64,000 nt of DNA from Marinomonas fungiae (GCF_001418205.1 NZ_LIQF01000007.1:156826-220825), one strand, 5' to 3'; positions 7,125 through 15,554 are shown, counted from the stretch's first letter. Notes: generated by a model not told the origin, from the sequence alone. Numbers and translations are program-made.

Positions 7125-9155
7125 ATGACACAATCCGTATGGGACGCTACCACATTGCCTGAATTTTCCAAGGTCGAGCCTAAGAACATCGTTGCCGACT
7201 TGGAAGCTCTACTGGAAAAAAATCGCGCGGACATCGCCGCGGTGGTAGAAAAGAACGCTCAGCCAACGTGGTCGAGCTTCGTGACACCTTTGGATGAAAT
7301 TCACGATCGCCTAGGTCAATTTTGGTCGCCGATCAGTCACCTAAACTCAGTGCAAAACACTCCAGAGATTCGAGAAGCCTACAATGCTTGTTTACCAAAA
7401 CTGAGCGACTACTACACTGAGTTGGGCCAAAACAAAGCCTTGTACGAAGCTTACAAAGCCCTAGCGGAAAGTGAAGAAGCGAAATCCCTAACGCCTGCGC
7501 AAACGGAAGCCTTGACGCAAACCATCCGTGACTTTGAGCTTTCGGGTGTGGGCCTAGAAGGCGAGCCAAAGAAACGTTACGGCGAAATCAGCTCGCGTTT
7601 GTCTGAGCTTAGCAGCCAGTTTGGTGAAAATGTATTGGACTCGACCCGTGCGTGGAGCAAGTTGATCAGCGACGAAGCAGAGCTTGCTGGTCTGCCTGAA
7701 TCAGCTCTAGCGCAAGCAAAGCAAATGGCCGAAGCAAAAGAGCAAGAGGGCTGGTTGTTCACTTTGGACATTCCTTCTTACCTGCCAGTGATGAATTACG
7801 CCGACAGCCAAGCATTGCGCGAGGAAATGTACACCGCCTACGCAACCCGTGCTTCGGAGCTAAGCTGTGAAGGCAAATTCGACAATGCCCCTTTGATTGA
7901 TGAAATCCTAGCGCTGCGTCATGAAATGGCGCAGATCCTTGGTTTTGAAAACTACGCTGAATTATCCGTTGCGACGAAAATGGCAGAGAACGGTCAGCAA
8001 GTAGTGGACTTCTTGACAGATCTTGCTGTGAAGTCGAAGCCTTCTGCAGAAACGGATCTGGCCGATCTAAAAGCCTTTGCCAAAGCAGAGCATGGCGTAG
8101 AAGCGTTAAATTCTTGGGATGTGGGCTACTACGCAGAGAAACTGCGTGAGAAGAAATACTCGATTTCTCAAGAAGTGCTACGCCCTTACTTCCCAATCAA
8201 CAAAGTCCTATCAGGCTTGTTCTACACCGCGCAAACCTTGTTTGGTGTCGATATTCGTGAAGAGTCTGGTTTCGATACTTACCATAAAGATGTACAGCTT
8301 TTTACCATCTCGAAAAATGGCGAAGATATCGCGCGTTTCTTCCTTGACCCATACGCTCGCGAAGGCAAGCGTGGCGGCGCGTGGATGGACGAGTGTCGTG
8401 TACGTCGCCGCCTAGACGATGGTCGTCTACAACTGCCAGTGGCGTACCTAGTGTGTAACTTCACTCAACCAATCGGTGATAAGCCGGCGTTGTTAACTCA
8501 CGATGAAGTGACGACGTTATTCCACGAATTTGGCCATGGCTTGCACCACATGCTGACGCAAGTGGAAGTGTCGTCTGTATCAGGCATCAATGGCGTGGCG
8601 TGGGATGCGGTCGAACTACCAAGCCAGTTTATGGAAAACTGGTGTTGGGAACCGGAAGCCCTAGCGCATATTGCGGGTCACTTTGAAACCAACGAGCCAT
8701 TGCCTCAGGATCTATTAGACAAAATGCTGGCGGCGAAGAACTTCCAGTCGGGTATGCAGATGGTGCGTCAGTTGGAATTCTCTTTGTTCGACTTCCGTTT
8801 GCACCGTGAATACAAAACTGGCTTAAAAGCTCAGGACATCTTAGATGAAGTGCGTAGCCAAGTGGCTGTTACCGTACCGCCTGCATTTAACCGCTTCCAA
8901 AATAGCTTTACGCATATTTTTGCAGGTGGCTACGCAGCGGGTTATTACAGCTACAAGTGGGCCGAAGTATTGTCTGCGGATGCCTTCTCAAAATTCGAGG
9001 AAGATGGCATTTTCAACACTGAAACTGGCGCCCACTTCCGTGATACCATATTGGCAAACGGCGGTTCACGCCCAGCGGCCGAGCTATTTGAAGCCTTCCG
9101 TGGCCGTGAACCAAGTGTCGATGCGCTACTTCGCCATAGTGGCATTGCGGCTTAG
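7125..9155 (+). CDS. prlC: Oligopeptidase A (M3 metallopeptidase)
   Basis: 676-residue cytoplasmic zinc oligopeptidase of family M3 (E. coli PrlC is 680). The HEXXH zinc motif is HEFGH at about residue 467, followed about 25 residues later by the glutamate-containing ELPSQFMENW segment that supplies the third ligand. It degrades short peptides such as cleaved signal peptides. The start at 7125 is chosen because AAGGAT lies 9 bases upstream and the product begins MTQSVWD; an in-frame ATG at 7089 would add 12 residues without a good ribosome site. yheV follows downstream, as in E. coli. Confidence 0.95.
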   Translation: MTQSVWDATTLPEFSKVEPKNIVADLEALLEKNRADIAAVVEKNAQPTWSSFVTPLDEIHDRLGQFWSPISHLNSVQNTPEIREAYNACLPKLSDYYTELGQNKALYEAYKALAESEEAKSLTPAQTEALTQTIRDFELSGVGLEGEPKKRYGEISSRLSELSSQFGENVLDSTRAWSKLISDEAELAGLPESALAQAKQMAEAKEQEGWLFTLDIPSYLPVMNYADSQALREEMYTAYATRASELSCEGKFDNAPLIDEILALRHEMAQILGFENYAELSVATKMAENGQQVVDFLTDLAVKSKPSAETDLADLKAFAKAEHGVEALNSWDVGYYAEKLREKKYSISQEVLRPYFPINKVLSGLFYTAQTLFGVDIREESGFDTYHKDVQLFTISKNGEDIARFFLDPYAREGKRGGAWMDECRVRRRLDDGRLQLPVAYLVCNFTQPIGDKPALLTHDEVTTLFHEFGHGLHHMLTQVEVSSVSGINGVAWDAVELPSQFMENWCWEPEALAHIAGHFETNEPLPQDLLDKMLAAKNFQSGMQMVRQLEFSLFDFRLHREYKTGLKAQDILDEVRSQVAVTVPPAFNRFQNSFTHIFAGGYAAGYYSYKWAEVLSADAFSKFEEDGIFNTETGAHFRDTILANGGSRPAAELFEAFRGREPSVDALLRHSGIAA

Positions 9156-9218
9156 TAAGTCCGCTGATAGCTCGTTGATCCACACCCTTTTGTCTCGACG
9201 AAAGAAGCAGAGGGCGCT

Positions 9219-9308
9219 TGAGCAGTTATTACTCAACGCCGACCGTCTGGGGCATCCCTGCCCCAGACGGTCGGTCGACGCCATCCATGGCGTCTGCTTT
9301 TGAGTAAT
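9219..9308. repeat. Nested inverted repeats between prlC and yheV
   Basis: An outer 9-base inverted repeat, ATTACTCAA (9228-9236) with TTGAGTAAT (9300-9308), encloses a perfect 15-base hairpin (9239-9253 with 9260-9274, loop ATCCCT) and an 8-base hairpin GACGCCAT/ATGGCGTC (9277-9294). The layout is that of a three-way junction. There is no U-run, so it is not an ordinary terminator. It may be an intergenic repeat family or a non-coding RNA end. Confidence 0.6.
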
Positions 9309-9361
9309 CGATAGCTCAATCAAATAAGTTTAAGGATTCGATTCAGTGATCTGGTTAGGCG

Positions 9362-9455
9362 TCACTTGTGTTCCTTTTAAACAGCCACCAAGGAGGGTGG
9401 CGCGAGGGCTCTGGTGCGGGGATGCACCACGCCCGAGTGCAAAGGAACCAAGTGA
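9362..9455 (+). ncRNA. Structured three-way-junction element in the yheV leader (candidate)
   Basis: A 15-pair closing stem with one bulge joins 9362-9377 to 9441-9455 (TCACTTG-T-GTTCCTTT with AAAGGAACCAAGTGA). Inside are a GCCACC/GGTGGC hairpin (9384-9401) and a two-part hairpin GGGC/GCCC plus GGTGC/GCACC (9406-9434). It ends about 70 bases before the yheV ATG. Strand is assumed from yheV. It could be a leader RNA, a separate small RNA or a repeat; I do not recognise a known riboswitch class. Confidence 0.5.
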
Positions 9456-9524
9456 AGCCAAGCTAAAAAGCGAGCGTCACAAAGGTAAAAAGCATCGAGC
9501 CAATACCAATAACCGAGGTTAAGA

Positions 9525-9785
9525 ATGACAACTAAACGCTTTATCGCGGGGGCGGTGTGCCCACGCTGTAACGAGATGGATAAGATTCGCGCATGGCGTG
9601 ATGATGAGGCTGAGAAGCAGTACCGTGAATGTGTAGCTTGTGGTTATGAAGATGAGCAATCCACCGTGGTGCAAGCGCAACCACAAGAAATCGCCACCCG
9701 TGTAAACCAACCACATTCCTCTGCTCCAGAAGGCGATGCGGCCGTGATTAACTTTGTACCGAATCCGGGTGCAACAAAGCACTGA
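9525..9785 (+). CDS. yheV: YheV family zinc-ribbon protein
   Basis: 86-residue protein with two CXXC pairs (CPRCNEMD at about residue 12 and CVACGYED at about 37) forming a zinc ribbon. The N-terminus MTTKRFIAGAVCPRC is typical of YheV, a conserved gammaproteobacterial protein of unknown function encoded next to prlC. The C-terminal 40 residues are polar and probably disordered. Its 370-base upstream region is unusually structured (see 9219-9455). Confidence 0.9.
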   Translation: MTTKRFIAGAVCPRCNEMDKIRAWRDDEAEKQYRECVACGYEDEQSTVVQAQPQEIATRVNQPHSSAPEGDAAVINFVPNPGATKH

Positions 9786-9794
9786 TCCTCGTAA

Positions 9795-9823
9795 GTGGTG
9801 ACTACGCTAGTCAGCGTAGCCAC
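9795..9823. terminator. Hairpin between convergent yheV and DUF3750 gene
   Basis: CTACGCT (9802-9808) and AGCGTAG (9813-9819) form a stem, extended by GTGG/CCAC across a small bulge. It overlaps the last codons of the minus-strand DUF3750 gene. No long U-run is present; it could limit read-through in both directions. Confidence 0.4.
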
Positions 9824-10337
9824 TGCCGATGGCGCTAAAGGGAAGGTCCAAGCCTAATTCTGGTACTTTCTGGCCAATCCAGGCGGGAAAGGTATTACTG
9901 TTGGGGCCTGGGAAAACCTTATACTCATTTTTCCAAGGGTAGTCTTCCACTGCTTTATCAATCTTCGGAATCAGCTCGGCCGCTTTCTCACCTTTAATGG
10001 ATAATAGCTTCTCTGGCTTCGCGCCAAACCAATAACGGTCTGGAGTGGCTGTGTTATAGCTGTATAAGGCTGACTGACCACGCTGTACTCGCCAACCAAC
10101 CACTTCATGGACTTTATATTGATCTGCTCCGGCCTCTTTGGTGGCGATCCATGTGTGGATAGCAAACCAACCGCGCCAGCTGAAGGCGTCTGCACCGTAA
10201 ACTTCAATGACGGCTGCTTGTTCCTGCTGCGGGTCGGGGGCAATGCCCGCAGGTTCTCTGCTGGCTGTACGCCAGTCGGAATTAGAGCAGGCACTGATGA
10301 GTGCCGCTAAAGCGAGAATGGTTAAGCGTTTCTTCAT
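9807..10337 (-). CDS. DUF3750 family lipoprotein
   Basis: 176-residue protein with a lipoprotein signal: LISAC places the lipidated Cys at about residue 17. The rest is a DUF3750-type domain with segments such as FSWRGWFAIHTWIATKEAG and NTFPAWIGQKVPELGLDLP. The function of the family is unknown; the conserved Trp, His and Cys-poor core suggest an enzyme-like periplasmic domain, but no catalytic assignment is possible. The start at 10337 (MKKRLT) is favoured over the ATG two codons upstream because of AGGAG spacing and the normal lipoprotein N-terminus. Confidence 0.8.
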   Translation of the reverse strand: MKKRLTILALAALISACSNSDWRTASREPAGIAPDPQQEQAAVIEVYGADAFSWRGWFAIHTWIATKEAGADQYKVHEVVGWRVQRGQSALYSYNTATPDRYWFGAKPEKLLSIKGEKAAELIPKIDKAVEDYPWKNEYKVFPGPNSNTFPAWIGQKVPELGLDLPFSAIGSGYAD

Positions 10338-10366
10338 GATCATCTCCTTGTCATCTTTTCAGTTTG

Positions 10367-10392
10367 ACAAAAAAAGAGCGCCATTGGCGCTC
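10367..10392 (-). terminator. Rho-independent terminator of the GGDEF/EAL gene
   Basis: Perfect 7-base stem GAGCGCC (10376-10382) with GGCGCTC (10386-10392), loop ATT, followed on the minus strand by a run of seven or more U (10368-10375 as A on the plus strand). It lies about 45 bases after the stop of the minus-strand GGDEF/EAL gene. Confidence 0.85.
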
Positions 10393-10434
10393 CTGCAAAA
10401 GAGATTCAGATTTAATTCATAATCTGTATCGCAT

Positions 10435-12345
10435 TTATCCTAGGTGCTGCATCAGCTCATCTTCAGGCACGGGAGGAAGAAATAAGTAACCTTGCAAATA
10501 CTCAATGCCCATATTGGTGAGCAGTCGGCGTTGATCTTCGGTTTCGACGCCCTCAGCCACCACTTTATAGTCAAAGGCGGAGGCGATTTGCGAAACAGCT
10601 TCCACAATAGCGCGGCCGCCAGTGTCCATAGTCCAGATAAAGGAGCGGTCGATTTTGACATAGTCCACGTCGAATTCTTGCATGACCGATAAAGAGGAGT
10701 AGCCTGTACCAAAGTCGTCAATGGAGACTTGTACACCAAGCTCTTTTAAACGCTTAATATTGTCGATCAAGCGGTGCTTATCGTGGGCAAATAGAGATTC
10801 TGTGATTTCTAGATCCAAGCAGTGGGCGGGGAAGCCTGTACGTTTTAGGGTCGCGGCGACTTCCGTAGGAAAATCATCGTCCAATAACTGCTGGATAGAA
10901 ACGTTCACGCTGATCCCTAGGCCCTCTTGCAGGATTTGCATACGTTTGCCTGCCAAACAGGCTTCACCTAATACCCAGAGGCCAATAGCGCGGATAAAAC
11001 CGTATTGCTCAGCAATGCCAATAAACTCGTCCGGTGGAATCATTTCATCGTCCAAACGCCAGCGCAGCAGTGCTTCAACGGCGTCTATTTGTCCCGTCTC
11101 CGATGCAATGATCGGTTGATAGACCAAAAATAGCTCATGGCGATGGATGGCATTTTCTAAATGATCACGTAAGCGAATTTCGCGTAAGAGCTGTTCACGT
11201 AGGGATTCATCGAAGACACCTACGCGGCCTTTTTTAGTACGCTTTTGATTGTACATGGCCATATCAGCACGCTGGATTAAACGTTCATGTTGGCTGCCAT
11301 GCTGTGGATAGTAGGCGATCCCAATAGTCGCTCCAAGCGAAAGTTTGGAGCCATCAATGAGGTACGGGATGGAGATTAGGTCAATGATCTCCTGTGCGTT
11401 TTCTAGCAGTTCTTCATGTTGTTCAACTGCCAATAGAAATTCGTCGCCGCCCCAGCGACAAAGTAAGTCGGAAGGCTCAATATTCTGCTGAATACGTTTA
11501 CTGACTTCACGGATGACATGGTCTCCGGTTTCATGTCCCAGTGAGTCATTAATGCTTTTGAAACCGTCTAAATCAATGAACAGCACCGCCAGTTTTGAGT
11601 TGGGCTGTGTCTGTAAACGGTACTCAAGCTTTTCCGAAAAAGCTTTGCGGTTGTAGAGACCGGTTAAGGGGTCAATATTCGATAGTGAGTAAATCTCTTG
11701 GGTACGTTTGACCACTTCTTGCTCCATATGAGAGAGCAAGTGATCGTTCTGGTGTTTTAAATGTATTGAACGAGAGGTATAGCGTGCTGCTTTGCTGGCA
11801 CCTGTCACCATGACAAAAAAGAAGGCAATCGAAAGGTAGCCTAGGGTATCGTAGCCTTCTTGGTCGGATAGCAGTAATGCGACACCAAGGGGTAACAGCA
11901 GCATGCCACAATAGAACATGGATAATTTGCGAGCCCCCGATAAGAAAGTGACTGAGCCACCTGAGAACGCAGCAACATTAATGCAAGTGATGGCCAGTTC
12001 TGCCCAATTGTTGTTTTGCACGACGATAACAGAGTAAATACTCCATAGTGCCCCGGCCGTTAGTGCACCGAAGCTAAATCGAGACAGGGCGCGACCATAG
12101 GCAAAGCTGTCTCGGTGGCGTGTTTTAAAGAAAAAGTAGGCGAGATCAACAAGACGAAACAGTATCGTGGCAAGGGTAGCCCCCCACCAGATCAACTGCG
12201 TGACACGCTGCGTTCCTTCATGTGGAAACGTAAAGACTAGGACCGCCGAAGATAGAAGCGTAACCAGTAAACCCATGCCTACATTGCTGTAGAGTAGGTT
12301 TACGGCGTCTTTTTGTTCCACTTGCGATAATTCTGTTGGGAGCAT
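10435..12345 (-). CDS. Membrane GGDEF-EAL cyclic-di-GMP protein
   Basis: 636-residue protein with an N-terminal membrane module of about six to seven helices (residues 15-195), a GGDEF domain with intact GGDEF (RWGGDEFLLAV, about 298) and an EAL domain with intact EALLRW (about 423). Later EAL residues DLEITES, DDFGTGYSSL and VKIDRSFI are also present. Both halves look catalytically competent, so it may both make and degrade cyclic di-GMP, with the N-terminal module sensing an unknown signal. It is a single gene with its own terminator; a perfect 12-base palindrome lies about 60 bases upstream. Confidence 0.93.
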   Translation of the reverse strand: MLPTELSQVEQKDAVNLLYSNVGMGLLVTLLSSAVLVFTFPHEGTQRVTQLIWWGATLATILFRLVDLAYFFFKTRHRDSFAYGRALSRFSFGALTAGALWSIYSVIVVQNNNWAELAITCINVAAFSGGSVTFLSGARKLSMFYCGMLLLPLGVALLLSDQEGYDTLGYLSIAFFFVMVTGASKAARYTSRSIHLKHQNDHLLSHMEQEVVKRTQEIYSLSNIDPLTGLYNRKAFSEKLEYRLQTQPNSKLAVLFIDLDGFKSINDSLGHETGDHVIREVSKRIQQNIEPSDLLCRWGGDEFLLAVEQHEELLENAQEIIDLISIPYLIDGSKLSLGATIGIAYYPQHGSQHERLIQRADMAMYNQKRTKKGRVGVFDESLREQLLREIRLRDHLENAIHRHELFLVYQPIIASETGQIDAVEALLRWRLDDEMIPPDEFIGIAEQYGFIRAIGLWVLGEACLAGKRMQILQEGLGISVNVSIQQLLDDDFPTEVAATLKRTGFPAHCLDLEITESLFAHDKHRLIDNIKRLKELGVQVSIDDFGTGYSSLSVMQEFDVDYVKIDRSFIWTMDTGGRAIVEAVSQIASAFDYKVVAEGVETEDQRRLLTNMGIEYLQGYLFLPPVPEDELMQHLG

Positions 12346-12407
12346 AGGGGTCCGTATTTATTCTCTAGATAATGCGCCACACGCCGCATCAATGTCGGTC
12401 CATGAAC

Positions 12408-12441
12408 TTAGCATGATGCGGTCTAGACAGCATCATGCTAA
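12408..12441. promoter_or_regulatory. Perfect 12-base palindrome upstream of the GGDEF/EAL gene
   Basis: TTAGCATGATGC (12408-12419) and GCATCATGCTAA (12430-12441) with a 10-base centre. It stands in a 325-base gap between divergent genes, 62 bases from the GGDEF/EAL start and about 230 from the gcvR-like gene. No U-run follows on either strand, so an operator or leader hairpin is more likely than a terminator. The rest of the gap shows no further gene. Confidence 0.5.
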
Positions 12442-12670
12442 AAGTACCGTTTAATTATATCCAATTTATCGGGAGAGGAGGCTGAATCTTGAAGTTTGTT
12501 TAGAGAAAGTTATCGAACAGGAGAGTGGTTGAGACGAAAACCGCTTGCCAGCTCTCAGATCAAGTATCGGTGTAATGGGGTTTAGGAAAGTGTTTTTCTT
12601 GCTGACGTACGTTAAAAGACAGGTTTATACTGAAGCCATCGTATGCAGTAATAATTGAAAGGATGGCCTT

Positions 12671-13177
12671 ATGACACAGCATTTAGTGTTAACGGTAATT
12701 GGTGATGATCGTCCAGGGCTGGTTGAAGCCTTATCCCATGTGATTGCCGAGCATCAGGCGAGCTGGAGCGAGAGCCGTATGGCGCATCTGGCGGATAAAT
12801 TTGCAGGTATCGTCACTGTTGAAGTGCCTAAAGATAACGAAACCTCTTTAATCAAAGCTTTACAAGAGTTGTCCTCAGTTGGCTTAAAAGTCTCTGTCGA
12901 AGTAGCAAATAAGCATGTGGCGTCTGGCGAAGTCGTAGTGTTGTCTGTGATGGGCAATGATCGCACGGGCATTATTCGAGAAGTATCAAAAACCCTCAGT
13001 ATGTTGGGTGCGAACGTGGTGGATTTGAATAGCTACTGCGAACCTGCGCCAATGAGCTCGGAAATGTTATTCAAAGCGGAGCTGGAAGTCTTGCTGCCAA
13101 GTGATTGTTCTTTGGAAGCCTTGGAAAAAGCGATCGAAGCGATCAGTAGTGACTTGGTTGTTGAATTAGCGGACTGA
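12671..13177 (+). CDS. gcvR: GcvR-like protein with two ACT domains
   Basis: 168-residue protein consisting of two ACT domains, about residues 5-80 (VIGDDRPGLVEALSHVI) and 92-165 (VMGNDRTGIIREVSKTL). This is the architecture of GcvR, the accessory repressor that binds glycine and sequesters GcvA in glycine-cleavage regulation. No DNA-binding domain is present, as expected. The assignment is to the family; no gcv genes are in the window, so its target here is not shown. The ATG at 12671 follows AAAGGATGG. Confidence 0.85.
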   Translation: MTQHLVLTVIGDDRPGLVEALSHVIAEHQASWSESRMAHLADKFAGIVTVEVPKDNETSLIKALQELSSVGLKVSVEVANKHVASGEVVVLSVMGNDRTGIIREVSKTLSMLGANVVDLNSYCEPAPMSSEMLFKAELEVLLPSDCSLEALEKAIEAISSDLVVELAD

Positions 13178-13255
13178 CGCTCATTGCGTACTGAAATAAG
13201 TATTTTTGCTGCGTTTCAGGGAAATTATCTGCTTTCCATTGCAGCTTTCTTAGAA

Positions 13256-13289
13256 CCTGTTTCAATAGTGTGATGATTATTGAAACAGG
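13256..13289. promoter_or_regulatory. Perfect 12-base palindrome in front of the MFS gene
   Basis: CCTGTTTCAATA (13256-13267) and TATTGAAACAGG (13278-13289) around GTGTGATGAT. It ends 14 bases before the ATG at 13304 and would overlap a possible TTG start at 13280. It has the size of a TetR-type operator; as RNA it would be a leader hairpin close to the ribosome site. Confidence 0.55.
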
Positions 13290-13303
13290 ATCCCTTCAGC
13301 GAT

Positions 13304-14557
13304 ATGCAATTACCCGCCACCTTCCGCGCTTTATCTAATACAAACTTTCGCCTTTGGGTGCTGGCTGCATTCGTTTCTAATATTGGTACTTGGCTGCAAC
13401 GTACCGCGCAGGATTGGATCGTTATTTCTGAATTGTCTGATCACAATGCCGCCGCCGTCGGTGTGGTGGTGTTCCTGCAATTTATTCCGCAAATCATTTT
13501 ACTGCCGATCACCGGCTGGGCGGCAGACCGTATTGATCGTCGTAGGCTGCTGCTTGGCACGCAAATCGCCATGGCGCTGTTGGCATTTATTTTAGGTGTA
13601 TTAGCCATCTCAGGAATAATTGAGCTGTGGCATGTCTATGCCTGTGCCTTAGGGCTAGGTATTGTCGCAGCGTTTGATGCACCTGCTCGCCATGCTTTCG
13701 TTTCCGATGTGGTGTCTGAAAAGGAAGTGCCAAATGCGGTGTCATTGAATTCTATGTCGTTCCATTCTGCGCGTTTAATTGGCCCAGCCATTGCCGGAAT
13801 CTTGATTGCTGCGGTGGGCGCCGGTTGGGTATTTGTGATCAATGTGGCAACCTTTGGGCCTTTATTGATTGCGCTGTACTTATTGGGTCAACGCACGCTG
13901 ATTGGTAAAGAAGGCAAAACCGAGACGTCACAAAAAACCGGCTTTTTGGATGGCTTTCGTTATCTAAATCAGCACCGTGAAATGATTGTTGTTTTAGGCA
14001 TGGTTGCTATGATTACGGCATTGGCGATGAACTTCCCGGTATACTTATCCGCCATGACGGTGCAAGTGTTTGCTGGACATGCAGGGCAATACGGTCTGTT
14101 AATTTCAATGATGGCAATTGGCTCCATTGCGGGAGCACTGATTACTGCTAGTCGTCAACAACCAACACTAGGCTTCCTTGTGTGTTTGCCTGCTGGTGTG
14201 GCTATTAGTTCCGCGATTCTAGCGTTTGCCCCAAGCTTTTTAACGTTTGCGTTGATGATGAGCGTATTAGGCTTTTCCATACAACTGCTTACCATATCGT
14301 CGTTTACCTTTATTCAGCTATCGACCGTGAAAATGTATCGTGGTCGTGTGATGGCGATTGCCTTGGCCACTATGCTGGGCAGTACCGCATTGGGGGCGCC
14401 ATTAGTGGGCTGGATTGCAGATACGTTTGGAGCCCGCTGGTCGATTGGTATCAGCAGCCTTTCAGCGTTGCTCGCCTTCAGTGTTGGACAGGTCTATTAT
14501 CGTCGCTACTACTTAGCGAAATTGGCATCCCAAGCAGCATCAACACAGGAGCCTTAA
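13304..14557 (+). CDS. MFS transporter (EntS-like exporter group)
   Basis: 417-residue major facilitator protein with about 12 membrane helices and the MFS_3 pattern: NIGTWLQRTAQDWIV early, then the loop-2/3 motif GWAADRIDRRRLLLG. Members of this group often export siderophores, drugs or other small molecules; the substrate here is unknown. The start is uncertain: a TTG at 13280 would give 425 residues, but it lies inside a perfect palindrome. The ATG at 13304 begins nearer the conserved N-terminus (MQLPATFRAL), though its ribosome site (CAGGA) is 13 bases away. The gene stands alone. Confidence 0.85.
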   Translation: MQLPATFRALSNTNFRLWVLAAFVSNIGTWLQRTAQDWIVISELSDHNAAAVGVVVFLQFIPQIILLPITGWAADRIDRRRLLLGTQIAMALLAFILGVLAISGIIELWHVYACALGLGIVAAFDAPARHAFVSDVVSEKEVPNAVSLNSMSFHSARLIGPAIAGILIAAVGAGWVFVINVATFGPLLIALYLLGQRTLIGKEGKTETSQKTGFLDGFRYLNQHREMIVVLGMVAMITALAMNFPVYLSAMTVQVFAGHAGQYGLLISMMAIGSIAGALITASRQQPTLGFLVCLPAGVAISSAILAFAPSFLTFALMMSVLGFSIQLLTISSFTFIQLSTVKMYRGRVMAIALATMLGSTALGAPLVGWIADTFGARWSIGISSLSALLAFSVGQVYYRRYYLAKLASQAASTQEP

Positions 14558-15069
14558 AGACTCTTGTGTTGATAAACTGGCTCGCAGGTTAGCGGCTTAG
14601 GGTGATAGCCAAACCAACTTGACCATGCTTTACGTGGATGTAAGACAAAGCCTTCTGCAAGCGTTAAACCGCTGACTATTTCAATGTCACCTTGCTGCAT
14701 CATGCTCGGAATGGAGACGTTGTAGTGAGCGCTAACCGCTTTTTGTCCGGTCTTTAGGCGTTCGGATAACTCCGCGTTATAAATGATTAATTCAATCGCT
14801 CCCCCCGCACCAAAGCCTATTTCTTGGCTGTTAAAGCTGCCAGCGACGAGAGGCACATGGGCCACTTGGCAAAGCTCACCTTCTTTGCCATAGGTGAGGT
14901 AGCGGCCTTCCCCTTTTAATCCATATAAGAAGGGCAAATGACCAACCTTAACAAAATCAATAGACACAACACCAAGCGCTCCATTAGGAATCGTTTGCGC
15001 GACGACTGTTGGGCTTTGAAGTAGTAAGGACAAGATCGCAAAGAAAATACTATGTGCTAACCGGTTCAT
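14554..15069 (-). CDS. Secreted protein of unknown function
   Basis: 171-residue protein with a Sec signal peptide (hydrophobic residues about 8-24, possible cleavage after VVAQ). I do not recognise a family. The mature part has two cysteines, at LCQVA and LTCEP, which could form a disulfide. The start at 15069 (MNRLAHS) overlaps the stop of the DUF805 gene as ATGA, so the pair is translationally coupled. An ATG at 15183 in the same frame would read through the DUF805 gene and is rejected. Its last four bases overlap the end of the convergent MFS gene. Confidence 0.65.
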   Translation of the reverse strand: MNRLAHSIFFAILSLLLQSPTVVAQTIPNGALGVVSIDFVKVGHLPFLYGLKGEGRYLTYGKEGELCQVAHVPLVAGSFNSQEIGFGAGGAIELIIYNAELSERLKTGQKAVSAHYNVSIPSMMQQGDIEIVSGLTLAEGFVLHPRKAWSSWFGYHPKPLTCEPVYQHKSL

Positions 15070-15413
15070 ACTTTTGCTCCTTCTTTGTCCATGAGTAGCG
15101 TGCGTGGTTGACTGGGCAAACACAGAAAATAGATCAAAATTAAAACGCCAATCATGGGGATGAGAAGGACCAGAAAGCTCCAAAGCGGCAGTCCCGTATC
15201 ACGTAGGCGTCGTGTTGCTAGGGCTAAAAAAGGCGTGATGGTCAACAGTGAGTACACGGCGTCCAACCACCCCGGATTGTTGGTGAGTGTTTCAATCATG
15301 GCAATGATTACGCTGAACACCAGATTGACGAATATAAACATCCAAAATGCTCGACGATGAGCCACTCCGCGAAAATCCACATAATGTTTCAACGCTTCGA
15401 TATACCAATACAT
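15066..15413 (-). CDS. DUF805 family membrane protein
   Basis: 115-residue DUF805 protein with about four membrane helices. The N-terminal MYWYIEALKHYVDFRGVAHR and the central ATRRLRDTGLP motif (about residues 66-76) are family hallmarks. The biochemical role of DUF805 proteins is unknown. It is the first gene of a two-gene unit with the secreted protein, and is divergent from the AraC-type regulator gene. Confidence 0.88.
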   Translation of the reverse strand: MYWYIEALKHYVDFRGVAHRRAFWMFIFVNLVFSVIIAMIETLTNNPGWLDAVYSLLTITPFLALATRRLRDTGLPLWSFLVLLIPMIGVLILIYFLCLPSQPRTLLMDKEGAKV

Positions 15414-15473
15414 AACCTTTCTCCTGTGTTACAAACACTGCCAAAGATGGTGCAGAAAGCGCGCAGGCGCGTC

Positions 15474-15514
15474 CTGAATCAGGATTTAGGACGTCTTGCT
15501 TTGCGACTTAGGAC
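15474..15514. promoter_or_regulatory. Repeated TTAGGAC boxes in front of the AraC gene
   Basis: TTAGGAC occurs at 15486-15492 and 15508-15514, 22 bases apart (two helical turns), and an inverted partial copy (GTCCTGA) is at 15471-15477, next to a TCCTGA/TCAGGA dyad. Direct repeats at this spacing are typical AraC-family operators. The site lies between divergent transcription units, so it could control either or both. Confidence 0.45.
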
Positions 15515-15554
15515 ATAATGGGCCAAGAACAAGAGGAATGTAGGAGGGGATATT

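Noticed and set aside
9219..9308. Integron attC site
   Set aside because: The inverted repeats lack the core RYYYAAC/GTTRRRY boxes and no integrase or cassette array is present.
15070..15183. N-terminal extension of the secreted protein gene to an ATG at 15183
   Set aside because: It would overlap the DUF805 gene for over 100 bases and hide the signal peptide; the ATGA start at 15069 is better.
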